DNA from: Cyanodermella asteris
Taxonomy: Eukaryota > Ascomycota > Lecanoromycetes > Ostropales > Stictidaceae
DNA: 64,000 nucleotides
NCBI GenBank assembly: GCA_900618795.1
Contig: UYJD01000011.1
Location: 433,053 to 497,052 of the forward strand
Reading direction: 5' to 3'
In this document: positions 32,071 to 42,679 of the stretch, piece after piece
Position numbering within the stretch: position 1 is the stretch's first letter
How the letters are laid out: the number at the start of each line of letters is the position of its first letter
Program-made: the position numbers and the translations under genes
Notes under the pieces: model-generated
Databases searched by the model: none
What the model was told of the DNA's origin: nothing
What the model saw: only the letters and a program-made list of their open reading frames with translations

Positions 32071-32720
32071 ATGCATTGCTCAATCTTCATCACCGCCCTC
32101 GCGGCCCTCCCGGCCATCATGGCCCTCCCCGCTCCCGCGGCCGAGCTTGATATCCGTGAGTGCCCAGCTCCTGCAGCGGCGGTGACTCCCGTGGTGTACT
32201 CCGTGGAGACCCCCGTGGAGACCCTCGTGGAGACTCCCGTGGTGTCTCCCGTGGTGACGGCCGCGGTGGTGACGGCCGTGGATACAACCGCCGCTCCGGC
32301 GACTACCATCCCCCTTTACGTCGCAACTCCTGCTTACCCAACCGAAGCCACGGCCGCCCAGACCACCAACATCCAGAACAACAACGACTGGGAGCCCGAC
32401 TTCACCGACAACAGCAAGCACTACAACCAGTACTGCCCGGCCGGCGGCGTCATCTCCTGCTGCAACCAGGGTAGCCAGGGTGATGGCCTTCTCGGCGGTC
32501 TGCTCGGCAATCTCCTCGGCGGTAGCTGCGACGGGATCAACGTGAACTTGTTGGCCAGCCAGAGTATTCACGAGACTTGTGGCCAGCAGCAGGCTGCTTG
32601 CTGCCAGGGCGACGGTAATGGCGTGAGTCTTGCTGATGATGATTTTGAGAGGTGCTTTTGCTAACTGCTGGATAGAACATCGACAGCAACGGAGAGTGCA
32701 ACGCTATCCAGCGGTCTTAG
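32071..32720 (+). CDS. Class I-type hydrophobin with a Val/Thr/Pro-rich repeat linker
   Basis: Two exons, 32071-32622 and 32676-32720, with a 53-nt intron (GTGAGT donor, CTAAC branch, ATAG acceptor), giving 198 residues. The signal peptide is MHCSIFITALAALPAIMALP. It is followed by a low-complexity linker of VETP-like repeats (residues about 45-75) and a spacer. The hydrophobin domain holds eight cysteines in the C-CC-C-C-CC-C pattern: QYC, SCC, GSC, HETC, ACC and, from exon 2, GEC. A GLLGGLLGNLLGG loop separates Cys3 and Cys4. Hydrophobins self-assemble at air-water interfaces on hyphae and spores. The long linker before the domain is unusual. Confidence 0.88.
32190..32268 (+). repeat. Imperfect tandem repeat encoding VETPV units
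   Basis: GTGGAGACYCCC-like units repeat in frame inside the hydrophobin gene and encode VETPVETLVETPVVSPVV. Such coding minisatellites are prone to length change. Confidence 0.6.
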
Positions 32721-33090
32721 AGCGGGCCAGTCGGATAATTGCTTTTTGGTCGCCCAACTCGGCGAAAAGGCATAGCATACGAGGATTCATATCGAGTGGT
32801 AGCAGCGTTGTCAACAGGTTTTTGGTAGTTCAGGGAGATTGGTCTGGTTGTCTGAAATATACGAATCACGAAGGGCTGAACTTAATGTCGCTAGAATGGA
32901 TGGTCAATGCATCACGTTTCATCTATACCTCATCTCGCCAAGAGATACATGACGTTTTAACCTGCGAAAGTCTTTGGCTAGCTCTCAACTGGGACACGAG
33001 TGCCATGTTAATGTGCGGATTTGCCTCTATGCATACTCGGCAGTCTAGTTCTATTCATGTAACATGTGATCTCCAGCCGAAGCATATATT
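32721..33090. other. Intergenic region between convergent genes
   Basis: About 370 bp between the hydrophobin and DUF89 stop codons; nothing recognised beyond presumed 3' UTRs. Confidence 0.6.
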
Positions 33091-34796
33091 TTACGCTTTG
33101 CCGTCAGAGAACTGTATGACGGCCCATTTACCACTCCAAGCCCATTTCCTACTTCCAGAGTCTCCCCCTCCGCCTTCCATAGCCCTCAATTTTTCATCCT
33201 CACCGGGTGGTAGTCCGACTACCACATCCGCCTTACACGTCCGCAATGCAAGAACTCTGATACCTGACTTTGGTCCCATAGGCCCAATCGCCTCAACGAA
33301 TGGCGTCGTAGGGTTCCAATAGCCATCGCCCGTCAGCTTCCTGTAGTTCAGATCGCCCTTGAAGATGGCCAGCTCTGATGTCTTGAGATCTTCCGCTAGT
33401 GATGGCGCAACTGTCGGTAGCCTCCAGTAACTCCCCGAGTGTGTCCAGAATGCGTTCGGTCGAATGAGCAGTTTCCCTTCCACGTACAGATTCTGCCAGT
33501 GCTGGAACAGGAACTGCACCTCCTCGGTCTCGTTCGCTTTCAGCGGCTCCGGAGTCCTGTTCGCATGCTTGTCCTCGTCGGACGGCGTGCTGTAGAATCT
33601 CTGCGGATCCGAGACGGCGGTGAAGAGGTCCGCAAAGTCCTTGGGCATAACATCTGACACGAACCAGGGTATGTCCTTGGGGTGGAGGACAATCTGTGTA
33701 GCAAGCCCGGTCTCGAGAAGGTACCCCGCAAGCACGAGGTCGACAAAGAGCTCGAATCCGGCGTTATCGAGGACAATATCGACTCGTCGGTCACCTTTCG
33801 GGTTCTCAATCTTCGCCTTTCGCAAGATCTTGAACGCCTGCTCCAGGTCATTCGCAATGATGTTCTTCTCACTTGCCTTCCTCGCCGCCGCCCCCTGCAG
33901 CTTCTGAATATCCTCATACGACAGACTCGTCAACAGCGACAAATCGGTCGCGTTACCCCACAGGCAAATCTCCATCATCTCGAAGAAGATGATGCGCTCA
34001 GCTTGCTCCGTTTCGTCTGCAGATTGGTCCTTCGTGACGCCGGCCTGTATTTTCGTGATAAGCTCCTTGTACTTTGCTGCGAGCTCGAGGACGGCGGGGC
34101 GAGATGATTTGAAGGTGGACATTTTCTGTCGGGCGAAGACATCATGGCGCGTCCAGTGCGTGGAAAGGGCGAAGAAGGTCGCGATGCGTCGGTAGAGGTA
34201 GCATTCTGCGAAGAGCCAGCTGACGGAGTACCAGTTTGGGTCTCCTCGGGCGGCGAGTTCGTCATTGTAGAGCTTGATGTCCGCTTTCCCATCGTCTTCG
34301 AGCGGTCTGCGGTTCTGTCAGAGAGCCGTTCGGCGTGTTGAGGGGAAAGCTCAAGAGAACCGAGACTCGAATGACGAATGCTGTGAGCGTCGACGCGCAA
34401 GCATTGAGCCGGTAAAAGAATTGTGTGACGAGTTTTGAGAAAATGGCATATACTCTTCGACGTGATTTGACTTACGTTAATTTTCTGTCATGCTGCAACT
34501 CATACTTGAGCTTGGCGAGGTTCTCGACAATTGCTTTGCCCTCTTTGGCCTTTTCTGGCTCTTCATCGTGCTTCAGTTCCGAAACAGCTCGCGAGACATC
34601 ATCAATGGCGCCCGTGAGTATGACAGGCCATCGATCTTTTACAGACGTGTAGCCGAATGAGGTCTTGTCGCTGGTTGTCGACGAAGCTGTGGTTTTCGCA
34701 TTAGCCAAGGCGCGCATTAAAATATAATCAAGCTGGGATTATTTGGACCCTTGAAATTTAGCCTGAGCACTTACCGACCTTAGGATCGAGCTCCAT
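33091..34796 (-). CDS. DUF89/ARMT1-type damage-control phosphatase
   Basis: Three exons, 34796-34775, 34686-34476 and 34306-33091. Introns are 88 and 169 nt, and the product is 482 residues. The 22-nt first exon (MELDPKV) is supported by a GTAAGT donor and CACAG acceptor that keep frame. Conserved blocks are SVKDRWPVILTGAIDD, LAKLKYELQHDRKLTPLEDD, NWYSVSWLFAECYLYRRI, the metal-site region VDIVLDNAGFELFVDLVLA, FVSDVMPKDF and a C-terminal IFKGDLNYRKL with VLALRTCKADVV. This is subfamily III of the DUF89 metal-dependent phosphatases (human ARMT1, yeast YMR027W), which dephosphorylate fructose-1-phosphate and related sugar phosphates. All key motifs are present. Confidence 0.93.
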
Positions 34797-35171
34797 CTTA
34801 CCCGACTGGGCTTGGTTATCTCAGATCCCGGATTACTGGACTTGTGAAGATTCTACCTAAGATGTCCGGTCGCGTCGTTACTGGTATCTACAATGTGAAG
34901 TGGGATGATGAGCTCGAAGCTTGGACAGACCCCACCATGTTTTGTTTGCTGCAATCCCATGACGCAAATCGTCTACACCTTCTCAACACGTTGGTGCCCA
35001 TTCTCTTATTTGTCATTCGCTGCGTACTTTGCGCTGGCTCATCTGAACATCTTAAGACTACCCTTTGACATTGATTGCGGAAGACGAACTTGTTTCATTG
35101 CGGCAGCTAAAAGCCCTTGATGTTCACAGATCACGTGCAACGATATTCACATGTGATATCTGCCTTGACAT
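34797..35171. other. Intergenic region upstream of the DUF89 gene
   Basis: About 375 bp between two minus-strand genes; it should contain the DUF89 promoter. No clear TATA element or repeat. Confidence 0.55.
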
Positions 35172-36253
35172 TCAACAAACATTATCCTCGTCCAGACGCA
35201 ATCTCCACCCGGAAACCGCAAGATGCGAAGCTCCTGCGCTAGAGTTCTCTTTGAGACTAACTCGACTCTTCGAGCGTGTCTCGCTACCAGCTCTATGTGT
35301 AGCCAACGTCCGCTCACACAAAGGATACCTGTACGAACGGGATGATCTATATCCATTCCTCTTCCAAAGGCTCAGTGCGGAAAAGGTACGAACGCACGAG
35401 ACTAGCAAACGAAACGCTGCCTCGATTAGGACCCAGAGTGCGTTATTATTGCTTCTGGAGTGCCCAATGGACTCGCCAAAGCGAAGGCTTTCAAAAGCGA
35501 TGATAACCAGCGCGAAGCAGAAAACCGTGGCGATGCTAATCTTCTTTCGGCGCGTGAGCTGCAGGGTTGACAGATAGATGAGTGGAACCATCATGACTCA
35601 TTTCATGTCAGCAATCAAGGAAGTCACGGCGATGGATGTGACATACTCGCGAGATCGGAAGCAATGTTCAAGGAATAACTGATGATGATTGCCTTATGCT
35701 GGTAGCTTAGCGCAGTCCTCGAGGTACAGTTATCTTTTATGCGATGTCAGCGAACGCCACTAGGACTGGAGCGCTGCGCCATACGAAGGTTTAGCAGGTT
35801 TGAAGCCCGTCCATCGCACTGGGTCAAGCTGCCTGCAATCACGACCCAGTAGCTGAGAACAGTGAAAACAAGCACAGACCACTAAGCATGCAAAAACCCT
35901 CGATTATTGCGGAACAAAAGCCTGTAAAAGAAGAGAAATGCAAGCTTTATCGTCCAAAAGGTGGTAAACCCAATAACAGTGAACGCAATGTTCAACTGCT
36001 GCTCCTTCCTGAAGCTCTAGGCCAGAGAGTCGTGGTTTTCTGGGTCTGAAACAGCCTCGATGATAGGTATGCCGGCGGTAAACGCTGCGAGCAGGGCGAC
36101 CAACATTATAGTCGCAATACCGCGAAGAAGATCATCCCAGTACCAATTCCGAAGAACGAACCGATGCAGGGAATAACGGATACCTGTACAGACAATTGCT
36201 AGCGTCCCTAGGGTCCACGAAACGATGAGGGTGGTGTGATTTGATACAGACAT
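35172..36253 (-). pseudogene. Pth11-like (fungal rhodopsin-domain) receptor with two in-frame TAG codons
   Basis: Three exons can be traced: 36253-35785, 35733-35647 and 35596-35172. Introns of 51 and 50 nt have GTATGG/GTATGT donors and GCTGAC branch sites and preserve frame across 327 codons. The translation shows the seven-helix Pth11/CFEM-less family: RNWYWDDLLRGIATIML (helix 2 entry), FWTIKLAFLFFYRLLF, VVIAGSLTQC, SYSLNIASDLAIMMVPLIYL, and a helix near ALWVLIEAAFRLLVSC. The exon-1 frame is interrupted by two TAG codons. One falls where the family usually has Trp (FLHA-stop-WSVL). The splice sites are intact, so inactivation looks recent. Pth11-type proteins are surface receptors in fungi; the ligand here is unknown. 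Confidence 0.75.
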
Positions 36254-36845
36254 GTTGGCAATGAGGAAGCGATACAAATGATGTATGAGCGCGTACAGAA
36301 GATATGGGAAAGCAGACAAGCATGCAAAGAAACTGCTGTTAAATCTTCATTGCGATGGCCCCAAGCGATGCGCTCAGCTGAACGGCATATGCCTCAGCAC
36401 ATCAGTCTGAGGCTGAGCAACTTTGGCAGCGGCCAGGAGCACAGCCAAGGAGCATGTCAGGCATGGTGATTAAGTTCCCCGCGGCAACCAGAACGCCGCG
36501 GTAAAACGTCCTTGCCATTCGCGTGTGAAAGAGACTTTGGCATCATTGGGCGGTCTTGAAACTGGCCAAGGGGTCTCAGCTGAGGTCGACTTTATCCAAT
36601 CACCTCGTTTCCAACCAACTTGGTCCTGCGGGAAGATGTGGAATTCGTGCATGCGCTGGCCTTGCATTCTATACTACGTGGCTGGTAGCTATCGATCGTC
36701 GTGTCGTGCTTGCTCAGTGGTGACAGGGTCCTGCGTGAGCTGGAAAATCACTGAATAGCGTGGGCTGAGGACGAGCATCGTTCGATCACTCGACTGCACA
36801 CTTCACCCTGCCGTCCTCACGACTTGAGGCCACAGAGTCGCCGAA
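36254..36845. other. Divergent intergenic region, Pth11-like relic/S9 peptidase
   Basis: About 590 bp; no supported gene, TATA element or repeat seen. Confidence 0.55.
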
Positions 36846-39056
36846 ATGACTTCCATATTGCAGTAAGTTATCGGCGTGGAAGTGCACCACGAACGCGTTC
36901 GAGCACTTGACGTGAGAAATGTTGTGATGCAACGATGGAGAGCTGATTCATGGATCCTCAGACACATAATCGAGGCACCAGCTTGCTCTGCGGCGGTTTT
37001 GTGTGGTTCAGGCGAATATGCACTGTACAACGAGAGCGTTCATTCGCTTTCAGAGCATAGAACAACCAAAAGGACTATACGAGTGAATGTTGCCACGGGC
37101 AAAACCGCGAAAGTGCCCCTGCAAGAGCAAGACAGCAGTCTCAAATGGATAGAGCCGACCACGAAAATGATCTGGCAACGTCGAAATGGCAGTATCAACG
37201 AACTCTGGGTAGATGAGAGTGACCAGAAGTATTGCATTGGTTCCACTCCCAATACAATGGTCTTGTTCCAGGCTGTGATTGTCGGGGAGGAAGAAATTGG
37301 GATCTTGCTTTGCTCGACAGACGTTGTGAGCGACTCCAGGTCACCACATTCAAGCGGCAAGCTGTTCGAGAGCCTACATAGTCTCACGTTCGACCAAGGT
37401 GTAGGCTGAACCCAGAGCAAAATGTTCTTCGCGAGAGCGGAACGCACTGGTTCTGGCCACGGGGCAGTCGTCGCAAAGTATGCGTTGAGTAACTCTGGTG
37501 CAGTGGACGTCCTTGAAAACACCGCTCTCGAATGGTTCCCATACTCTGGAGCCATGCCAAATATCAGTCCGCCAAATTGTGGCATATCGAGATCGGGGAT
37601 CGCATTTTCGGCCACCCGGCGGGGCGAGCCACAGCCTGGAAGATTTTCGTCCGATCCATACTTCGTTGCGATATCAGATTCGCCTGTACGTCTCGGACTC
37701 TCGACGGAACCAGTCATAATCCCGACGCCCGGTTGTGATGGTTGGACCGGTCCTCCGAGTTTCTCTGCAGACGGTCAGAGCCTGGCGATCCTGAGGGAAG
37801 TGTCTAGTCGAAAGGCGTGCGTTGACCGCTCCATTTTCATCATCCGCGACTTGAGCAGTGGTGTGAAGTGTGAGAATTTGCGTCTTGTGGATGAGGCCGA
37901 ACAAACTTCGTCGTTATTTCCGGAATCATTGCTATGGACCAAAAGCAAGGAATATCTGTTACTCAAAGCGGTTGAGCTCGGCCATCAGAAGCTCTTCAAG
38001 GTCGATGCCAAGTCCAACAGAGCGACACCGATTCAAATTGCACCTCTCCCCGGTGAGCGCGGTTCGATTGTTGCTGCACACATAGCCAAAGAAAAGGATA
38101 TTTGCATACTCACCTCTTCATCGTTCACCTCTTTCAACTCGTTTTCACTTCAAGACCTAGCTCACGCCATGCCGACTACGATACCAGACCAAGCAGATCA
38201 AAAGTTCAGCGACGCTCACGTATGCGAAGCGTGGTTTGAGAGCGAAGGGAGCCAGATTCGCACCCACATTTTACGTCCCTCTGAGTTTGACCCATCCAAG
38301 AAATATCCGGTCGCTCTGTTCGTTCATGGAGGCCCGTTCTCAACTTGGGCCGATGCTTACGTGTCTCGATGGAGCATGGCTGTGTTTGCGGAACAGGGCT
38401 ACATTGTCCTGACGCCCGACTTCTCAGGTATGTATTGTTCGCGTGAAGGCTGTACGTGAAATTTGCTAAAGTCTTTAGGCTCAATGGGCCATAGCCTTGA
38501 GTTCCGTAACGCCATATGGGGTGACATGGGCGGAAAGCCATACCGAGACTTGGAAGCTTGTATGGACTTTGCTGAAAGGGAGCTCCCTTATGCAGCTGTC
38601 GAGAGGGCTGTGTGTCTGGGGGGAAGCTTTGGTGGTTACATGACGCTCTGGATTGCCGGAAAACCACTTAGCAAGCGGTTCAAAGCACTGATGAGTCATG
38701 CACCATCCATGTTTGGAGCAGCCAGCTTGTATGCCACCGACATTCCTGATCTTTGGCAATTGCTTGCTACGGGTGGCGAAGAAAACAATGATCAGTTGTG
38801 GAACAAACTTGGGCATTGGGATCCTTCCCGATATGCAAAATACTGGACGACGCCTATTCTCTTGACCCACGGCGAAAGGGACAATCGTTGCCCTGTGTCA
38901 GTTTCCTTGGCAGCATTCACGCACTGCCAGATGCAAGGCGTCGAAAGCAAATTACTCGTCTTTCCTGACGAGTCGCACTTCATCCTGAAGCCTGACAATG
39001 CTTATCATTGGTACAGGGAGGTCATTGCCTGGATGGACAAGTTCACAAAAGTTTGA
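36846..39056 (+). CDS. S9-family prolyl oligopeptidase-like (dipeptidyl-peptidase V type)
   Basis: Exons: 36846-36862, then from 36962, and 38479-39056. The first intron is 99 nt and the last (38428-38478) is 51 nt. The N-terminal part resembles the S9 beta-propeller (IIEAPACSAAVLCGSGEYAL). The C-terminal hydrolase domain has FVHGGPFSTWADAY, the nucleophile GGSFGGYM, Asp in HGERDNRCPVS and His in FPDESHFI. No signal peptide is seen, so a cytosolic peptidase is likely. A TGA at 37407 interrupts the second exon. A 90-nt intron 37326-37415 (GTGAGC donor, GCTGAAC branch, CCCAG acceptor) would remove it in frame and leave 656 residues. Without that intron the gene would carry a premature stop after about 170 residues. 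Confidence 0.75.
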
Positions 39057-39579
39057 AGGTATTGCGTGAGGTGGAAGAATCGGTCGTATCAAGGGTTTCA
39101 TTGCCAATCCAGCTTCAACAACATTCAATGAGCGATCAGATTAGCTGTCCCTCGAGCGATCCTCTTGAACAGTCCTTGGAGCAATTTTCTTGAGCAGTAA
39201 TAACTTATGTCACTTAAACAGAATCACAATGGATCTTTGACATGATGAAACCAGCAGACAAGATCATAATCACAGCACAGCACGAGGGGAGGTTTCTGGC
39301 AATCAAGCCTCACAGTCCGCATCCACGAAACTGCTCAGCGACACCTGGTTCGGCAAAAATGGCATGCCTTGAATTCATGTCGTGTGCATGGGAGAGGGAA
39401 CAAGAGAGCACAAAAATACCGTACACGCCTGGCCGAAGTATGACAACCCCATTCGTTTCACATGGCAAAACCCAGATCTCTCCCACACACGGGGTATCAA
39501 CCCTCGTCGGTTCGTAGCTCTCAACTCATTTTGAAGTTCGCACCGTTCATGATTCTGTCGTTGTCTTGTTGCGAGCCGA
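39057..39579. other. Intergenic region between convergent genes
   Basis: About 520 bp between the S9 peptidase and eS17 stop codons; no feature recognised. Confidence 0.6.
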
Positions 39580-40214
39580 TTAGCTCTGGCCGGGGCGGCG
39601 GTCCTGGAATCGTCTCGGGCGCTCGACGACTTGCTGCTGGGCGACCGGGACGACGTTGACGGGGATGGAGTCGAACTGTAAGATGGCACGTTAGGTGTGT
39701 GAATGGAGACTGTGGCTTGCAATGTACGTACGCCGAGGCTCTTGAGCAGGTCCTTGGTCTCAGTGTCGACGTCGAGCTGGCCGCTCTCGCTGTTCTGGGT
39801 GAAGTCGAGAGCGGAGATTTCGGGAACGTATTGATCCTTGCGCTCACGCTCCTCTTCTTGGAGCTTGAAGGAGATACCGCGGACGGGACCACGCTGGATA
39901 CGCTTCATCAAGTGGGTGGTGAAACCGGCGATCTAAATAAAAGTTCTCTCGTGAGCCAAATTGTCCTCCTTCGAGCAAAAATTGTTCCGCCTCAAGCATT
40001 CCGCCACATAGTGCCAACGCCTGCGTGAGTTGGAATGGGGAATTTGGTGTGCGGAAATATCTCGTACCTTGTTCCTCAATCTCTTGCTGGCAATGATGGC
40101 AATCTCATCGCAAATGCGCTTGTTGGTCTCAAAGTCGAGGGTGAGCTTGGGGTAGTAGCGCTCGATGATGACCTTGGCGGACTTCTTGACGGTCTTCGTC
40201 CTGACGCGACCCAT
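39580..40214 (-). CDS. RPS17: 40S ribosomal protein eS17
   Basis: Three exons, 40214-40068, 39932-39732 and 39675-39580, with introns of 135 and 56 nt. The product is 147 residues. It starts [20 protein letters not shown], continues [20 protein letters not shown] and [20 protein letters not shown], then [13 protein letters not shown], and ends with a disordered tail ([15 protein letters not shown]). eS17 is an essential small-subunit protein located near the beak of the 40S particle. Codon use is strongly biased to C-ending codons, as in highly expressed genes. Confidence 0.96.
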
Positions 40215-41143
40215 GTTGGCGGTTTTGTGAGGGAATGGATCGAAATGGGAGGGACTGGGTTGCTGAACGTGGTCGTCGCGGCGTCTAGCAAACGTTTGAT
40301 GCCTTTCGCAGGCGGGATAGGGCTCGGCTCAGAGCGAATGTGTGTGATTGATTACATAAGCGCCAAGATGAGTCTGTGCACTGAGCGACTGACGGAAGTA
40401 GAGACCGACTCACTCACGCAGGTGTCTGAACGCTCTGGTTTGTATTTGGCGAAGGACATGGTACACATCTGCTAGCTAGACAGGCAAGCACCTGGGTCTA
40501 TGCTGCGTTAGGGAGTGCCTAATGCAGGTGAGCAAACGTCGTATCGCCTGTACAGATGGCGTGCCACAAATACAAGGAACATCGCGCATACCACCGAGCA
40601 TCGGTCAAGCAAATTCAGGGACCATCTCTGTTGTAGTCATATGGGCATCGTATTACCTGCTCAACGCACTGCATGATTGGTATATGTAAGATCATCCGGT
40701 ATCCTAGCCAAAAGTCCCCCATGTTCGCCTCCTTCGCCTCGGCGTGGTCCTCCTCCAATCTGCTTGCAGTCAATGCAGCGCCGAATCACGAATCCATTCC
40801 AGTTCATGGCACAACACACATCTGTCTGTACCGTGCTCAGCAGCGCGACGACCGTGGTCGCCAATCGCCTATCTGTGCTCTGCCCTGAATCAGATTCTTG
40901 TGAAATGGGAACATGAGTTCCCGGCACGGAGCTGACGGCCCTGCTGGTTTCAGTACAACTACCCAAGCAGCACAGCCTTCGAATTCATATTCCACCATAC
41001 GTCTTGGGCATGACCACGGTCGTCCTCTTTTCGGCCTCTTCGATGACTTTCAGATCCCAGTATCCTTCCAGTATTCCTGGCGGCAATTGGCTCTTCCTGA
41101 CTGCTCCGGCGTCCGGATTACCAGCGAAAGCTTCATCGTCTAG
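40215..41143. other. Intergenic region, eS17 promoter and GH76 3' flank
   Basis: About 930 bp. The eS17 promoter lies in the left part. No gene is supported; short open frames lack protein-like composition. Confidence 0.55.
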
Positions 41144-42679
41144 TCAATCTCCAGTGACCATGAAGAAAAGACCACCTGCAACGATTGCAATAGAGAGAAG
41201 AGTCATAATGGCAGCACCAGCCTTGTCGCCGGTTGTGATTGTTCGGGTTAAGATAGGGTCTTTGCCAAGATCGCTGCCATCGCCCTCGTTCTGACCAGCG
41301 TCAGGGTGAGACTCGGATGTACCGCCAGTCTTTTGTGTGATTGGTGGTGGAACTGTGCTGCCGTCCATGGTGATCAAATTGTTTTGAAACACGCTGAAAG
41401 CGCTCATCTGTTCACCGTAGCCATTGTAGCCATCCCACTTTGTCTGGTACCAGCGACGGCCACACCAGGTGGTGCCTCCAGCAACTGCATAGCTGCTGCC
41501 AGGGGGGACAATAGTGCTGCCTCCTGTGGGCGACTGACCGGTGCACTGAGCAGCAGCACCTTGGGCGGAAGCTGCAAGAATGGTAGACATATTGGTGCGA
41601 ATAGAGGGGACCAGCTGAGAGGCGACGGCCATCCATCGAATCGTGTAGCCTTTGAAGGCAGGGTCATCGTTATCGGAATTTTGAGGTGTTTGCATCTCGT
41701 CAGCAGACTCAAGGAAGATGTCACCACCCTTGCCAAGGTCGGGGTAGGCGCTGGCGTCGTTGGAACCGAGAGAAGATACAAGATAGATGTGATCGAACAG
41801 GCCGTTCATTATTCCAGTAACTCGATCAGTCCAGGTAGAGTTGCCGTTCGTGCCGTTGGCCATGAAAGCCGCACCCATGAGTGCGACACCGAAGTTGTAG
41901 CTGAACTGGACAGTGTTGACGCCCTTCTCGCAGGTGTCAACGCCGAAACCGTCGTACACGTGCAAGGCAGTCTTGCTATCATTGCCCGGGGCGATCAGTC
42001 CTTTCGACTCGCTCCAGGACCAGGTCTTCTCTGCCCAGTCGCCGTAAGTTTGGTTGCCAGTGAAGCGGAAAAGTCGTGCAGACAGTGACATTAGCCCAAC
42101 GTTCACAATCGAGTTCTTGTAGTTGTAACCGTTGTTGTACTGAAAGATCTGCCATCGAAGACCGCCGCCGCAGGTCTTGTCGTCCCAACGAGCAATCTGG
42201 CGGTTGAACACTGCCTGAGCAAGACCTAGCCACGACACACCGGTCGATGAGTCTGGGGCAGGAAAATTGTACTCGGCAGCGTCCATAGCGGCAAAGGCCC
42301 AGAACAGCTGGTCATCATTACCAAGATCTTTGCTCTGGTTCTGCGGCTCGAAGTTCTTGTCTTCTCCAATCTGGTTGATGATGCCTTTCATAACGACATC
42401 GTTGTAGGAATCGTTGCCAGTAATGTTCCAGTGATGGATCAGCTGACCCATCAATCCTCCGGCTTGCCACCAGTAGTATACGTCGGGTCGCAGCATGTAT
42501 CCGGGGATGTCTGGTCCGTGTGAGCCTCCGTAGAATGTCATCATGTTCTCTTTCGCAATGTTCGCCGCCGAGATGTAATCGTTCTTCGCTGGCGTTGTCG
42601 GAAGTGTTATGGCTTGTGTGGAAGGTAATAGGGTCGCCAGCATGGCTGCCGCATTCGCGGCTGTCCTCGAGAAAAGCAT
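41144..42679 (-). CDS. GH76 mannan endo-1,6-alpha-mannosidase (Dfg5/Dcw1 family), GPI-type
   Basis: A 511-residue single-exon protein starting at the ATG at 42679. It has an N-terminal signal peptide (AAMLATLLPSTQAITLP). The GH76 (alpha/alpha)6 domain shows MTFYGGSHGPDIPGYM, YYWWQAGGLMGQLI, the paired catalytic aspartates in LGNDDQLFWAFAAMDAAEY, CGGGLRWQIF and GLMSLSARLFRFTGN. A Ser/Thr/Gly-rich stalk and a C-terminal hydrophobic segment (AAIMTLLSIAIVAGGLFFMV) suit GPI anchoring. Dfg5/Dcw1 proteins are thought to transfer GPI-mannoproteins into cell-wall glucan. Length and domain order are normal. Confidence 0.94.
   Translation of the reverse strand: MLFSRTAANAAAMLATLLPSTQAITLPTTPAKNDYISAANIAKENMMTFYGGSHGPDIPGYMLRPDVYYWWQAGGLMGQLIHHWNITGNDSYNDVVMKGIINQIGEDKNFEPQNQSKDLGNDDQLFWAFAAMDAAEYNFPAPDSSTGVSWLGLAQAVFNRQIARWDDKTCGGGLRWQIFQYNNGYNYKNSIVNVGLMSLSARLFRFTGNQTYGDWAEKTWSWSESKGLIAPGNDSKTALHVYDGFGVDTCEKGVNTVQFSYNFGVALMGAAFMANGTNGNSTWTDRVTGIMNGLFDHIYLVSSLGSNDASAYPDLGKGGDIFLESADEMQTPQNSDNDDPAFKGYTIRWMAVASQLVPSIRTNMSTILAASAQGAAAQCTGQSPTGGSTIVPPGSSYAVAGGTTWCGRRWYQTKWDGYNGYGEQMSAFSVFQNNLITMDGSTVPPPITQKTGGTSESHPDAGQNEGDGSDLGKDPILTRTITTGDKAGAAIMTLLSIAIVAGGLFFMVTGD

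Noticed and set aside
5646-36100. Idea that TAG is read as sense in this genome, because several open frames continue past a TAG
   Set aside because: VMA7 ends with TGA, but LDAH, uL4, NPC2 and the hydrophobin end properly at TAG at family-typical lengths. The cases are better explained by pseudogenes, missed introns or chance.
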